From NCBI RefSeq assembly GCF_004348595.1, contig NZ_SMKD01000062.1, positions 1 to 32,144 on the forward strand: 32,144 nucleotides of DNA. The letters run 5' to 3'. Shown here in pieces: positions 22,633 to 31,287 of the stretch (position 1 is the stretch's first letter; each line of letters opens with the position of its first letter). Both the position numbers and the translations under genes were made by a program. The stretch is from Micromonospora sp. KC723. GTDB lineage: Bacteria; Actinomycetota; Actinomycetes; Mycobacteriales; Micromonosporaceae. The notes under the pieces were generated by a model. The model searched no databases. It saw only the letters and a program-made list of their open reading frames with translations, and had not been told where the DNA came from.

Positions 22633-24798
22633 TCAGACGGCGGACGGTTGCCTCTCCAGGTGGGCGCGCAGGCCCTCGCCCTCGATGTCGATGTTGGGCA
22701 GGAACCTGTCCAGCCAGCGCGGGAGCCACCAGGCGGCGGTGTCGAGCAGCGACATCACCGCCGGGACGATGGTCATCCGGACCACGAACGCGTCGATGGC
22801 GACGCCGACGGCCAACGCGAAGCCCATCGACTTGATGACCGGGTCGTCGAGGAAGACGAAACCACCGAAGACCGAGATCATGATCAGCGCGGCGGCGGTG
22901 ACCACCCGGGCGCCGTGCCCCATCCCGTTGATGGTGGCCCGCCGGGCCCCGTCCCCGTGCACGAAGTCCTCCCGCATCCGGGAGACCAGGAACACCTCGT
23001 AGTCCATGGCCAGGCCGAACAGGATGCCGATCAGCAGGATCGGCAGGAAACTGACCAGCGGGCCCGGGGTGTCCAGGCCGAGCAGGTCGGCGAGGTTGCC
23101 CTGCTGGAACACCCAGACGGTGATGCCGAAGGTGGCGGCGACGGTGAGCAGGAAGCCCAACGCCGCCTTGACCGGCACGAGGATCGAGCGGAACACCAGC
23201 ATCAGCAGCAGGATCGACAGGCCGACCACGAGCAGCAGGTAGACCGGCAGCGCGTCGGTGAGCTTCTCGGAGACGTCGATGCCGATCGCGGTGGCGCCGG
23301 TCAGCAGCACCTGCGCGCCGCCGATCGAGCCGACCTTCCCGCGGATGTCGTGGACCAGCGTCTCGGTCGCCTCGTCGGTCGGCCCGGTCCTGGGAATCAC
23401 GCCGAGCAGCGCGGTACGTCCGGACGGGTCGAACTGCGCCGGGCTCACGGCCAGCACGTTCTCCGTCCGCTGGAGCAGCGCGGTGACCTGGGGGACGGCG
23501 GCCTGGGTGGTCTGCGGCGAGTCGGCGGTGACGACGACCGCGAGCCGGCCCGTGAAGCCGGGGCCGAAGCCCTCCCGGATCAGGTCGTTGCTGACCCGGG
23601 CCGCGCTGCCCTGCGGCGCGGTGGCGGCGTCCGGCAGCGCGAGCCGCATGTCCTGGGCGGGCAGCGCGAGCAACCCGAGGCCGAGCACGCCGGCCAGGAT
23701 CACCGGGACGCGCAGCCTCGTCACCCAGCGCGCCCAACGGAACCCGAACCCGGAGCGGTCCTTGGTCGCCGGCGCGGTGTGGTCGTCGCGCAGCCTGCGG
23801 GGGAGCACCTTCCGACCGGCGAAGCCGAGCAGCGCCGGGGCGAGGGTGATGGCCACCAGCACCGCCAGGGTGACGGTGCCGGCGGCGGCCAGACCCATAA
23901 CGGTGAGGAACGGGATGTTGACCACGGCCAGGCCGGCCAGGGCGATGACCACGGTGGCGCCGGCGAAGACCACGGCGGAGCCGGCGGTGCCCACGGCCCG
24001 GCCGACTGCCTCCTCCGGAGTCAACCCGTCGAGCAGGTTCTGTCGGTGCCGGGAGGTGATGAACAGCGAGTAGTCGATGCCGACGGCGAGACCGAGCATC
24101 AGGGCCAGGATCGGCGCGGTGCTGGTCAGCTCGGCTGCACCGCTGAGCGCGTACAGGCCGGCCATGCCGACGCCGACGCCGATCAGCGCGTTCAGCATGG
24201 TCATCCCGGCAGCGACCAGGGAGCCGAAGGTGATGACCAGGACGATCGCGGCGACCAGCACGCCCAGTGCCTCGGTGGAGCCGACCTCGGGCTCGGTGTT
24301 GAGCACCTCACCGCCCGGCGCCACCTGCCAGCCCTGCGCCTCGGCCCGTGCGCCGACCTTCTCGTACGCGTCGCGCTGGGCGTCGGTGATCTCGTCGACG
24401 CCCGCGGCGAACTGCACCTGGACCAGGGCGTACCGGCCGTCGGGGGAGAGCGCCCGGACCTGGAACGGGTCGACGGCGCCGACCACGCCGGGCAGGGTGG
24501 CCGCCTCCTGGACGAGCTGCCCGACCACGGCCTGCCCCTCGGGTGTGCCGAGCTGGCCGGGGGCGGGCGCCTTCACCGCGATGGTGCCGGTGGCGCCGCT
24601 GGCCGCGGGGAACCGTGCGGCGAGCAGGTCGAGTGCCTGCTGCGACTCGGTGCCGGGCATGGTGAAGTTGCTCGCCATCGGGCCCTTCAGCGTCGCCGCG
24701 GCGAGGCCGAGGCCGACGAGGACGACGAGCCAGACGGCGACGACGAGTCGCCGGCGGCGCAGTGAGGCCCGGCCGAGCCGGTACAGCAGGGTCGCCAT
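22633..24798 (-). CDS. MMPL/RND-family exporter
   Basis: A 721-residue inner-membrane transporter with two MMPL halves. N-terminal helix and large periplasmic loop (SNFTMPGTESQQALDLLAARFP), then a transmembrane bundle with GLAVGIDYSLFITSRHRQNLLDGLTPEEAVGRAVGTAGSAVVFAGATVVIALAG. The second periplasmic domain follows, then a matching bundle with GLAMDYEVFLVSRMREDFVHG. Such exporters are driven by proton motive force and move lipids or drugs. The ATG overlaps the last base of the TGA of the TetR gene (TGATG), so the pair is a classic repressor-pump operon. Substrate unknown. The C-terminal tail (LDRFLPNIDIEGEGL) is short and cytoplasmic. Confidence 0.92.
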   Translation of the reverse strand: MATLLYRLGRASLRRRRLVVAVWLVVLVGLGLAAATLKGPMASNFTMPGTESQQALDLLAARFPAASGATGTIAVKAPAPGQLGTPEGQAVVGQLVQEAATLPGVVGAVDPFQVRALSPDGRYALVQVQFAAGVDEITDAQRDAYEKVGARAEAQGWQVAPGGEVLNTEPEVGSTEALGVLVAAIVLVITFGSLVAAGMTMLNALIGVGVGMAGLYALSGAAELTSTAPILALMLGLAVGIDYSLFITSRHRQNLLDGLTPEEAVGRAVGTAGSAVVFAGATVVIALAGLAVVNIPFLTVMGLAAAGTVTLAVLVAITLAPALLGFAGRKVLPRRLRDDHTAPATKDRSGFGFRWARWVTRLRVPVILAGVLGLGLLALPAQDMRLALPDAATAPQGSAARVSNDLIREGFGPGFTGRLAVVVTADSPQTTQAAVPQVTALLQRTENVLAVSPAQFDPSGRTALLGVIPRTGPTDEATETLVHDIRGKVGSIGGAQVLLTGATAIGIDVSEKLTDALPVYLLLVVGLSILLLMLVFRSILVPVKAALGFLLTVAATFGITVWVFQQGNLADLLGLDTPGPLVSFLPILLIGILFGLAMDYEVFLVSRMREDFVHGDGARRATINGMGHGARVVTAAALIMISVFGGFVFLDDPVIKSMGFALAVGVAIDAFVVRMTIVPAVMSLLDTAAWWLPRWLDRFLPNIDIEGEGLRAHLERQPSAV

Positions 24799-25370
24799 CA
24801 GATCCTGTCCTCAGTTGTTGACGGTGGGTCGAGCGGGGCGAGCGCCCGGCGGGCGACGGCCAGCAGGGCGGGGCGCAGGTCGTCGTCGGGCACGTCGACG
24901 AACTCGGCACACGCCTCGGAGATCCCGGCGAGCAGCACCATGGCCGTGATTCGGGCCTCCAACCGGTCGGTGTGGCCGGAGAGCGCGTCGACCAGTCGCT
25001 CGGAGATCTGCTGGACGTGGGCGAAGGCCGGCTGCGCCAACAGTTCGGGGAACTCCCCGCGGAGCAGGGCGATCTCCCGGCGGAAGCGCACCGCGAGGTC
25101 GACGAAGCCCTCCGCGCCGGCTCGTTGCGCCTCGGCCCCGTCGAGGGGGGCCAGCCGCTCGTCGAGCTGGCGCAGCACCTCCAGGGGCTGGGCCAACAGC
25201 TCGGCGAGCAGGGCCTCCTTGCTGGCGAAGTGGTAGAGCACGGCCGCCTTGGAGCAGCCGACCTCGCGGGCGATGTCCTGCAACGAGGTGCCCCGGTAGC
25301 CGGTCACGGCGAACCGTCGGGCCGCCGCGGCCAGGATCTCGCCGTGCGTCTGCGGGGTGTCGCGTGCCAT
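24798..25370 (-). CDS. TetR-family regulator
   Basis: A 190-residue TetR-type repressor. The N-terminal helix-turn-helix is GTSLQDIAREVGCSKAAVLYHFASKEAL (residues about 26-53). The remaining helical domain, with a hydrophobic pocket region, probably binds a ligand of the MMPL pump. The gene starts at ATG 25370, only 14 bases downstream of the first of two perfect palindromic operators, so autoregulation is expected. Its stop codon overlaps the MMPL start by one base. It very likely represses both genes until an effector is bound. Confidence 0.92.
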   Translation of the reverse strand: MARDTPQTHGEILAAAARRFAVTGYRGTSLQDIAREVGCSKAAVLYHFASKEALLAELLAQPLEVLRQLDERLAPLDGAEAQRAGAEGFVDLAVRFRREIALLRGEFPELLAQPAFAHVQQISERLVDALSGHTDRLEARITAMVLLAGISEACAEFVDVPDDDLRPALLAVARRALAPLDPPSTTEDRI

Positions 25371-25383
25371 GCCTACAGCATGC

Positions 25384-25420
25384 CTGACCGATCGGTCAGA
25401 CCCTGACCGATCGGTCAGGG
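25384..25420 (-). promoter_or_regulatory. Two tandem TetR operators
   Basis: CTGACCGATCGGTCAG occurs at 25384-25399 and again at 25403-25418; the second is extended to a 20-bp palindrome (25401-25420). Their centres are 19 bases apart, just upstream of the TetR start codon. A perfect palindrome repeated this way is the expected binding site of the TetR repressor. Confidence 0.85.
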
Positions 25421-25448
25421 TGATCGGGTGGCGTTCGCCACACGGCGC

Positions 25449-25751
25449 TCACTCGTCGCCGGCGACGTGCTCCCGGTCGTACGCCTCGCGTGCCGCGCTG
25501 ATCGCCATCCGGTGCCGCTCGGCCCGGTCGGTGAGCGCCACCAGGGACTCGTACAGCTCCAGCGCCATCGTGGTGGCGGTGTACTCCCTGGGTGGCACGG
25601 TGGGGTGCGCCTTCCGGTGCGGCAGGCCGTCCCGTTCCAGGTTGCGCAGGGTGAGTGTGAGCATCCGTCGGCTGATCCCCTCCACCTCCCGCTCCAGCTC
25701 GGGGGAGCGGACCGGCCCGCGGGCGGTGGCGACCAGGATGCCGATGGCCAC
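25449..25751 (-). pseudogene. HxlR-family regulator, N-terminally broken
   Basis: The C-terminal two thirds of an HxlR winged-helix protein is clear: VAIGILVATARGPVRSPEL, REVEGISRRMLTLTLRNLERDG, YPTVPPRE-like segment (here HPTVPPREYT) and a C-terminal helix ending near 25449. The conserved N-terminus with CPV and the GGxW turn is missing in this frame; a Trp in about the right place (RRRGW) appears only in a neighbouring frame just upstream, as if one base had been lost near 25750. No plausible start or Shine-Dalgarno sequence was found, and the sequence upstream becomes the LigD-like gene on the other strand. Likely a frameshifted remnant; a true gene using an unusual start cannot be excluded. 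Confidence 0.6.
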
Positions 25752-25917
25752 CCTCGCCGCCGATCGGTGTGCAAGTCCTGGCCGATGCCGCCGGACGGCG
25801 GCACTCCGGTTGCGCCTGTCGTCGCTCTGCCGCGCCGTGCCCGCCGTCGCCGATTCGATCGCGGGCTGACCGCCGCGCCGACTTGCGGCGGGGCGGCCTG
25901 GCCGGGAGGGTGGTCGG

Positions 25918-26877
25918 ATGGGGGATGCGGACGAGACCCGGGACGGGGTCGGACTGACCAATCTGGATCAGCCGCTGCTCGCCGGCGGTGACATCACCAA
26001 GCGCGACCTGGTCGACTACCTGGACGCGGTCCGTGAGCGTATCCTGCCCGGGCTGGCCGACCGACCGTTGTCGGTGGTCCGGCTGCTGCGCGGCCAGGAC
26101 CCGTTCATGCAGAAGAACCTGCCGAAGTACACCCCGGCGTGGGTGCGCCGTACCGACGTCTGGGCGGAGGCGTCCCACCGGCAGGTGACATATGCCCTCT
26201 GCGACGACCGGCGCACCCTGCTCTGGTTCGCCAACCAGCGGGCCGTCGAGTATCACCCCACGCTGTCCACCCTCGCTCGCCCCGAGCATCCGACCCACCT
26301 GGTGCTCGACCTCGACCCGCCGGAGGGGGAGGTGTTCGGGCTGGTCGTCGGGGCCGCCGCGCTGGTCCGACAGGCGCTGGCCGACGCGGGTCTGGCCGGG
26401 GCGGTGAAGACCAGCGGGTCCAAGGGCGTGCACATCTTCGTCCCGCTGGCGGCGACGACCACCGCCGAGGAGGCCGCCGCCGCCACCCGTGCCCTGGCGG
26501 CGCACGCCGAGCGGCTCGACCCGGCGCTGGCCACCACCGCCTTCATCCGGGAGGACCGGGGCGGCCGGGTCTTCGTCGACGCGACCCGCGCCCACGGCGC
26601 GACGGTGGTCGCCGCGTACAGCCCACGGGTGCGGCCCGGGCTGCCGGTCTCCTTCCCGGTGGCCTGGGACGACCTGGACGCGGTGTCCCCGGCCGACTTC
26701 ACCGTGCGGACGGTTCCCGGGCTGCTCGCCGACGGTGACCCGTGGGCGGCGGCGATGCCCGCCCCGCAGCGCCTTCCCGCCGAGCTGGTCGCCGAGGGGC
26801 GGACCATCCCGGTGGCGCGGGTTCAGGCCATGCACGAGGGGAAGCGTCGGGCCCGGGCCCGGCGGGCCGCCGGCTGA
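25918..26877 (+). CDS. Stand-alone LigD-type polymerase domain (NHEJ primase-polymerase)
   Basis: A 319-residue protein homologous to the polymerase domain of the bacterial end-joining ligase LigD. Catalytic residues: the metal-binding pair Asp131 and Asp133 in LVLDLDPPEG, Asp221 in VFVDATRAHGATVVAAYSPR, and the nucleotide-binding KTSGSKGVHIFVPL segment. The conserved MQKNLPKYTPAWV segment binds the template end. Length matches a lone domain, without ligase or phosphoesterase parts. Family members fill gaps and add ribonucleotides at broken ends; partners Ku and a ligase are not in the window. ATG 25918 has a GGGAGG site. It is divergent from the HxlR remnant and convergent with the membrane-protein operon. 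Confidence 0.92.
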   Translation: MGDADETRDGVGLTNLDQPLLAGGDITKRDLVDYLDAVRERILPGLADRPLSVVRLLRGQDPFMQKNLPKYTPAWVRRTDVWAEASHRQVTYALCDDRRTLLWFANQRAVEYHPTLSTLARPEHPTHLVLDLDPPEGEVFGLVVGAAALVRQALADAGLAGAVKTSGSKGVHIFVPLAATTTAEEAAAATRALAAHAERLDPALATTAFIREDRGGRVFVDATRAHGATVVAAYSPRVRPGLPVSFPVAWDDLDAVSPADFTVRTVPGLLADGDPWAAAMPAPQRLPAELVAEGRTIPVARVQAMHEGKRRARARRAAG

Positions 26878-26923
26878 TCCCCGAGGTGGCCCGCCGGGCC
26901 GCTCGGTCCTGTGTGCCCGCGAC

Positions 26924-28285
26924 TCAGCGGAAGTCGAACACGAGGGGGAAGGCGAGGACGACGGTCCAGGCCCAGGCGGCGTACACGACCAGGTAGCGGG
27001 TCTGCCAGCGTTCCAGCCGGGCGAAGGGCAGGCGGCCCCGGGTGAAACCGAGGAACAGCCAGGCCGACCATGCCAGGTTGGTGAGCAGGATGAGGTTCTC
27101 GCCCAGCGCGGCGGTCTTGTTGGGGCTGAAGCCGAACTCGGTGATCCGGCCGGTGATCGCCACTAGGACGAGGACGTCGATGACCAGGGCGGCGACGACG
27201 AGCACGAGTTGCAGGCGGTCGAAGAGGCCGGGTCGGGCCGTGAGGTCGCGGGCGGAGATGGCGTACAGCAGCAGGCCCAGGACGATGACGAGCAGCAGGT
27301 CGAAGAGGATGAGCACGTCGCGCTCGACGTCGATGCCGTTGCTGGTCCAGATGAAGGCGACCAGGAAGGCCAGCAGGGTGGCGGCGAACAGCGGCGTGAA
27401 GACGCGGGTCAGCACGGGTGCCATGTTCTCGATGACGCTCTGTTTGGCCTCGACCAGCCAGGCCGACACGACGACCGCCGCCATGGCGCCGCACGGCAGC
27501 AGCCACTGGCTGACGAACCCCTCGGCGTCGAGGCCGATGGCCTGGAACGTGCCCATCGTGAAGGCGGTGAGCACGCCGCCGCCCAGGGCGAGCAGAGCGA
27601 AGTAGATCAGCCACTCCCCGGTGAACCGGATGAAGTCCATCCGCCGTCGGTCCGAGCGCCAGTCACCGCCGGCGTAGGCGACGCCGACGACCAGCCACAG
27701 CGCGATCGGCAGGTGGATCGCCGTGAGGACGATGCTCTGCGAGTCGTCGGCCAGCGGGTACGCGTTCGCGGCGACCGCGCCGAGGACGAACAGCGCCGCG
27801 AGCACTCCGATGACCCGGATGCCGACCCTGCGTTGCCAGGCGAAGTAGGCGGCCAGCGCCGGCAGCGCGAACAGGCTGATGTTGCGCGCGTAGAAGCTGC
27901 CGTTGTCGTCGGACATGTCCAACCCGAAGAGGCCCGGCGCCTTGATGGCCAACGCCGCGATGGCCGCGCAGAGGACCATGACCGGCAGCTCGCGGCGGGT
28001 ACGGGTGGCCGGGCTGTCCGGCTCGCCGGGCAGGACGAGTTGCTTCCACAGCCGCTCGGAGTGCTCGCGGGCGAACTCGCGGGACAGGTCGTCGAGGCTG
28101 CCCATGCGCTTGACGGCGATGAGGAACGCCTCGTCGGTGCGCAGGCCCCCCTCGGTCAGCTCGGTGATCCGGCTGCGCAGGTGGTCTTCCAACTCGTCGG
28201 CGTCGGTGTGGTGCAGTTCCCGGCGGCGGTCCATGTAGGCCCGCCACTCGGCGATCTGGCCCTCCAACTCGCTGTCCACGGTCAT
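26924..28285 (-). CDS. Membrane protein with permease-prefix domain
   Basis: A 453-residue protein. Residues about 5-75 form the helical permease-prefix domain 1 (IAEWRAYMDRRRELHHTDADELEDHLRSRI, then EAFLIAVKRMGSLDDLSREFAREHSERLWKQL), known from proteins paired with PadR regulators. The rest has around eleven transmembrane helices, with charged loops such as DWRSDRRRMDF. The function of the membrane part is not known and no transport motif is obvious. ATG at 28285 overlaps the PadR stop (ATGA), with GGGAGG upstream. The operon order, PadR then permease-prefix protein, is a recurring pair in which the regulator controls the membrane partner. Confidence 0.85.
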   Translation of the reverse strand: MTVDSELEGQIAEWRAYMDRRRELHHTDADELEDHLRSRITELTEGGLRTDEAFLIAVKRMGSLDDLSREFAREHSERLWKQLVLPGEPDSPATRTRRELPVMVLCAAIAALAIKAPGLFGLDMSDDNGSFYARNISLFALPALAAYFAWQRRVGIRVIGVLAALFVLGAVAANAYPLADDSQSIVLTAIHLPIALWLVVGVAYAGGDWRSDRRRMDFIRFTGEWLIYFALLALGGGVLTAFTMGTFQAIGLDAEGFVSQWLLPCGAMAAVVVSAWLVEAKQSVIENMAPVLTRVFTPLFAATLLAFLVAFIWTSNGIDVERDVLILFDLLLVIVLGLLLYAISARDLTARPGLFDRLQLVLVVAALVIDVLVLVAITGRITEFGFSPNKTAALGENLILLTNLAWSAWLFLGFTRGRLPFARLERWQTRYLVVYAAWAWTVVLAFPLVFDFR

Positions 28286-28656
28286 CGTCCCGCCTCCCAT
28301 GCCGGTGCCATGATCGGCGTGATGGACGGGGCCGCGCTCCAGACGCCCCGCAGGGCGTCGACGACGGCGGCCCACTGGCGGCGCTGCTCGGCCAGCTCGG
28401 CGCGGCCCTGCTCGGTGATGCGGTAGTACTTGCGGCGGCGTCCCCCCGGTGGGGTCTGCCAGTCCGACTCGACGTGCCCGAGCCGCTCGAGGCGGTGCAG
28501 CAGCGGGTAGAGCAGACCGTCGGTCCACTCCAGCTGCCCGCCCGACAGGTCGTTGACCTGCTTGAGGATCGCGTAGCCGTAGCTCTCGCCCTCGGCGAGG
28601 ATCCCCAGCACGAGCGGCGTGGCCGAGGCTGCGACGAGGTCTTTGGTGATGTGCAT
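28282..28656 (-). CDS. PadR-family transcriptional regulator
   Basis: A 124-residue PadR winged-helix protein. Family motifs: LVLGILAEGESYGYAILKQVNDLSGGQLEWTDGLLYPLLHRLERLGHVES (residues about 16-66), then the wing PPGGRRRKYYRITEQGRAELAEQRRQW. The C-terminal dimerisation helix is short, as in the small PadR-s2 type. ATG 28656 has an AGGTGG site; an in-frame GTG at 28665 is a weaker alternative. A 9-bp inverted repeat spans its own promoter, so autorepression is expected. It is coupled to the permease-prefix membrane protein by a 4-base overlap. Confidence 0.92.
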   Translation of the reverse strand: MHITKDLVAASATPLVLGILAEGESYGYAILKQVNDLSGGQLEWTDGLLYPLLHRLERLGHVESDWQTPPGGRRRKYYRITEQGRAELAEQRRQWAAVVDALRGVWSAAPSITPIMAPAWEAGR

Positions 28657-28670
28657 CTGACCCACCTATC

Positions 28671-28716
28671 CCTAGAACTGCAATGCATAGTAGTTCTAGG
28701 TATCAGGGTCGCGCAA
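28671..28716 (-). promoter_or_regulatory. PadR promoter with symmetric operator
   Basis: On the minus strand, -35 TTGCGC (28716-28711), 18 bases, -10 TACTAT (28692-28687). A perfect inverted repeat, CCTAGAACT (28671-28679) with AGTTCTAGG (28692-28700), overlaps the -10 region, and ATGCAT (28683-28688) shares its exact centre. This is a strong candidate for the PadR binding site. The rest of 28717-28841 shows nothing clear. Confidence 0.7.
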
Positions 28717-28841
28717 TCCCGACGCCGTGACGACGGGGATGACGCGCAGGCCGGGTCATCCCCCCGGCTGCGGGGCGGCTCGCGCCGCGGCCCTGCCGCA
28801 CCGGCGGCGACACAGGCCGCCTGGGCGACAGGGGCGGTCGT

Positions 28842-29978
28842 TCAGAGGGCGAACGAGACCAGGAACGGATTGCGGATCGGGTCACCCCTGGAGGTGAAGC
28901 ACCTCACCCAGACGCCCTTCTCCGGGCTCCATCTCGCCACCTTGCAGTGGTGCGCGCCCGAACCTACGGCGGTCACCTGGACGTTGCCGCGCGCCATGAA
29001 GCCGTCCATCGGGGTCTGCACCCAGAACAAGCCCTCGTCCCGGCCGGTGCCCCGCGTCACACTGGTCGAGCCGGCCGGGTACGTCCACTGCGGATGAACC
29101 GCGCCGCCGGAAACCCGGGTGTACGCACCCCAAGGCGTCCAGACGAGGCTGGTGTCCCGAGAGTACGAGATGCTGAACCGGGAGTCGCTCGGCTCGCCCG
29201 CCGCGTTGTGACAGGCCACGTCGACCTGCGTGTTCTCGTCGTTCACCCAGAACGTCAGCACCTTGCAACGACGGCCCCGGTCGTCGCGGGCGGTCACCTG
29301 CACATGGCCCCGGTCAGCATCTGCCGGGAGTTGCCTGCTGCCGAGTCCCTGGAAGTAGACGGTGTAGCGACCGACGCCGACATGTCTGACCTTGTTGACC
29401 TGCCCGGCGGAGTTGAACTGCGTCTCGGCCGGCAACTCGTGGTCGTGGTCGGGGACGCTGGTGGTCAGGTAGGCGAAGTCGCTGTGTCCGCCGGCCATGC
29501 CGGACGCGCTGGCCCAACTGGCGGTGAACTCCGAGTCGGCGGGGGCGCCAGAGGTGTCGAAGCAGCGCACCCACACGGTGATGCCGAAGACGAAGACCTC
29601 ACCGGTGACCGGGGACACGTACCCGTAGCGGTCCAGTTTCTCCACCGAGCAGTACGAAGCCGCGTCGCCGTACGCCGTCACGTGCGCGACCCCGAGGCTG
29701 GACCCGAGCTTCGTGGCGACGTCGGGCAGCCACACCTGATACCTGCCGACATCGATGCGGGCGACCTTGTTCGGGCTTCGAGACGTGTTCTGGTTGCGGG
29801 CCGCAGACGGTGTGTACGCGAGTGTGAGCGGCTGGTCGGCGTGCACGTACGCGTAACTCTGCTGCACCGTGGCGGCGTGCGCCGCCGGGGGCGCGGCGAG
29901 CGGACCGGCGGCGAGCACGGGCGACGCGACCAGCGCCGCGAGACGAGCCCGGGTCGTCCGACCCTGACCTGTGGACAT
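28842..29978 (-). CDS. Secreted three-repeat Cys-pair protein of unknown function
   Basis: A 378-residue exported protein with a signal peptide (basic start, long Ala/Leu core, AHA cleavage near residue 35). The mature part is three diverged repeats of about 100-115 residues. Each reads roughly VGRYxVxLPxxG, GHVxVTAxGxxAxxCxV, xVxVxCFxxxGxPxDSxFxxSW, with one Cys pair per repeat (SYCSVEKL with VRCFD; RCKVLTF with VACHN; HCKVARW with VRCFT). The all-beta look and paired cysteines suggest three disulfide-tied beta-sandwich domains. No catalytic motif seen. ATG 29978 has GAGGGAGGG upstream. It is divergent from the next secreted gene, with which it shares a 140-base intergenic region. I do not recognise a family. 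Confidence 0.75.
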   Translation of the reverse strand: MSTGQGRTTRARLAALVASPVLAAGPLAAPPAAHAATVQQSYAYVHADQPLTLAYTPSAARNQNTSRSPNKVARIDVGRYQVWLPDVATKLGSSLGVAHVTAYGDAASYCSVEKLDRYGYVSPVTGEVFVFGITVWVRCFDTSGAPADSEFTASWASASGMAGGHSDFAYLTTSVPDHDHELPAETQFNSAGQVNKVRHVGVGRYTVYFQGLGSRQLPADADRGHVQVTARDDRGRRCKVLTFWVNDENTQVDVACHNAAGEPSDSRFSISYSRDTSLVWTPWGAYTRVSGGAVHPQWTYPAGSTSVTRGTGRDEGLFWVQTPMDGFMARGNVQVTAVGSGAHHCKVARWSPEKGVWVRCFTSRGDPIRNPFLVSFAL

Positions 29979-30118
29979 CGCCCTCCCTCTCGCCGCCCGG
30001 TGGCACCCGCACCCCGGACTTCCGTGGTGGGCCACATTTTCTACCGGCCGCGCAAGGCCCCCGCTTGCCACCATCGGCCACCATGACCGGCACCGGGTCG
30101 GCTACACGAAGGGAGACC

Positions 30119-30994
30119 ATGTTGAGCAGAGTCGGGCGCCGGCTGGTCAGCGCCGGCGCGTTGGTGGTGCTGACGAGCGGCGTGGCGGTGAGCCCCGCGA
30201 CTCCGGCGGCGGCGGTGCCGTCGATGGTGTTCGTCACCGCGACGAGCCCGGTCGACACCCGCCTCGGCAGGACGCAGGTCGTGCACTGCCCGGCGGATCG
30301 GCGGATCCTCGGTGGCGGCGGCTACGTCGGCGGTGCCGGCCGGGAGGTCGTCATCGACACGATGATGCCGGTCAGCACCCCCACCGGTGACTACTTCGAG
30401 GTGAACGCTTCGGCGACGACCCGCGCCGACGGCACCGGTTTCCGGGGCGAGTGGTTCCTGGTCGCGTATGGCATCTGTGGGCGCGCCCCGGCCGGTCTGG
30501 AGTACGTGTCGGCCGCCTCCGCCACCGGCTTCGAGAGCACGCATGGTGTCAGCGTGTCCTGCCCCGGCGGGAAGCGGGTGATCGGTGTCGGCGGCGAAGT
30601 GACGCCCGCGTTCGGGTTCGCGGTGCTCGACGACGTCGTCCCGGTCACCACACTCACCAGCGTCCGGGTGACGGCCTTCGAGACCGAGACGGACTCGCCG
30701 GTCAGGTGGGGAGTGAAGGCCCACGCGGTCTGCGCCAACCCGATTCCGGGGCTCACCCTGGTTTCGGCCGCCTCCCCCGGCGACTCGGCGGACAAGACGG
30801 TCGGCGTGAGCTGCCCGACCGGCACGAAGGTGCACGGCCTGGGGGCGAGCCTGGCGCCGCCGCTGGGCGAGGCCGCCATCACCGCGCTGTACCCGTCACA
30901 GCCGCTCGACCACGTGCGGTTGGAGGCCCGCGAGGACTTCACCCGGTACGCCGGCAACTGGACCGCCCGGGTGCACGCCATCTGCGCGACGTAG
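30119..30994 (+). CDS. Secreted three-repeat protein of unknown function
   Basis: A 291-residue exported protein starting MLSRVGRRLV, with a signal peptide ending near residue 32 (TPAAAVP). Three repeats of about 84 residues follow (roughly 37-122, 123-207, 208-291). Each has VxxxSPxDxRxxxxxxVxCPxGxRVxGxGGxV, then a hydrophobic middle (VPVTTxTxxxVxAxxT), and ends WxVxAxAICxxP. Each repeat thus carries two cysteines (CP and the xxC of YGICG, AVCAN, AICAT), likely one disulfide per unit. No catalytic residues can be named and no family is recognised. Start 30119 has GGGAG; an upstream in-frame ATG at 30083 lacks one. Divergent from the previous secreted gene. Confidence 0.75.
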   Translation: MLSRVGRRLVSAGALVVLTSGVAVSPATPAAAVPSMVFVTATSPVDTRLGRTQVVHCPADRRILGGGGYVGGAGREVVIDTMMPVSTPTGDYFEVNASATTRADGTGFRGEWFLVAYGICGRAPAGLEYVSAASATGFESTHGVSVSCPGGKRVIGVGGEVTPAFGFAVLDDVVPVTTLTSVRVTAFETETDSPVRWGVKAHAVCANPIPGLTLVSAASPGDSADKTVGVSCPTGTKVHGLGASLAPPLGEAAITALYPSQPLDHVRLEAREDFTRYAGNWTARVHAICAT

Positions 30995-31287
30995 CGGGCC
31001 GGATCCTCGCCGTCGCCCGGTGCCCTGCCGGCATGTTGCCTGGACGTGGTGCCGCTGGTCGGCCGCGATCGCGAACGTACGAGCGGCGGCTGGCTGTGAC
31101 CGGCACATGCGTCAAAGTGGAGCGTGTCGCCCGGAAGACGATCGACACCGAGCGTGGGTCTCGCGCGCCGGTTGGCTGGACCCGATGGTACAAGGCCTCC
31201 ATTAGGGACCGTCCGGGCGGTGCTGTCGGGTGGTGGTGCCGCCGTCAGTAGGGTGAGGTGCTGTTCCATCCAGAAAGGACATCTCGA

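Noticed and set aside
22648..24765. 705-codon plus-strand ORF opposite the MMPL gene
   Set aside because: Composition is highly acidic and Gly/His/Gln-rich, the usual antisense product of a hydrophobic GC-rich gene; the minus-strand MMPL motifs are clear.
25396..26835. 479-codon minus-strand ORF opposite the end-joining polymerase
   Set aside because: Shadow frame; catalytic motifs of the polymerase are on the plus strand.
30995..31287. Possible short genes between the second and third secreted-protein genes
   Set aside because: Frames on both strands are short and Arg-rich with no start signal; treated as non-coding.
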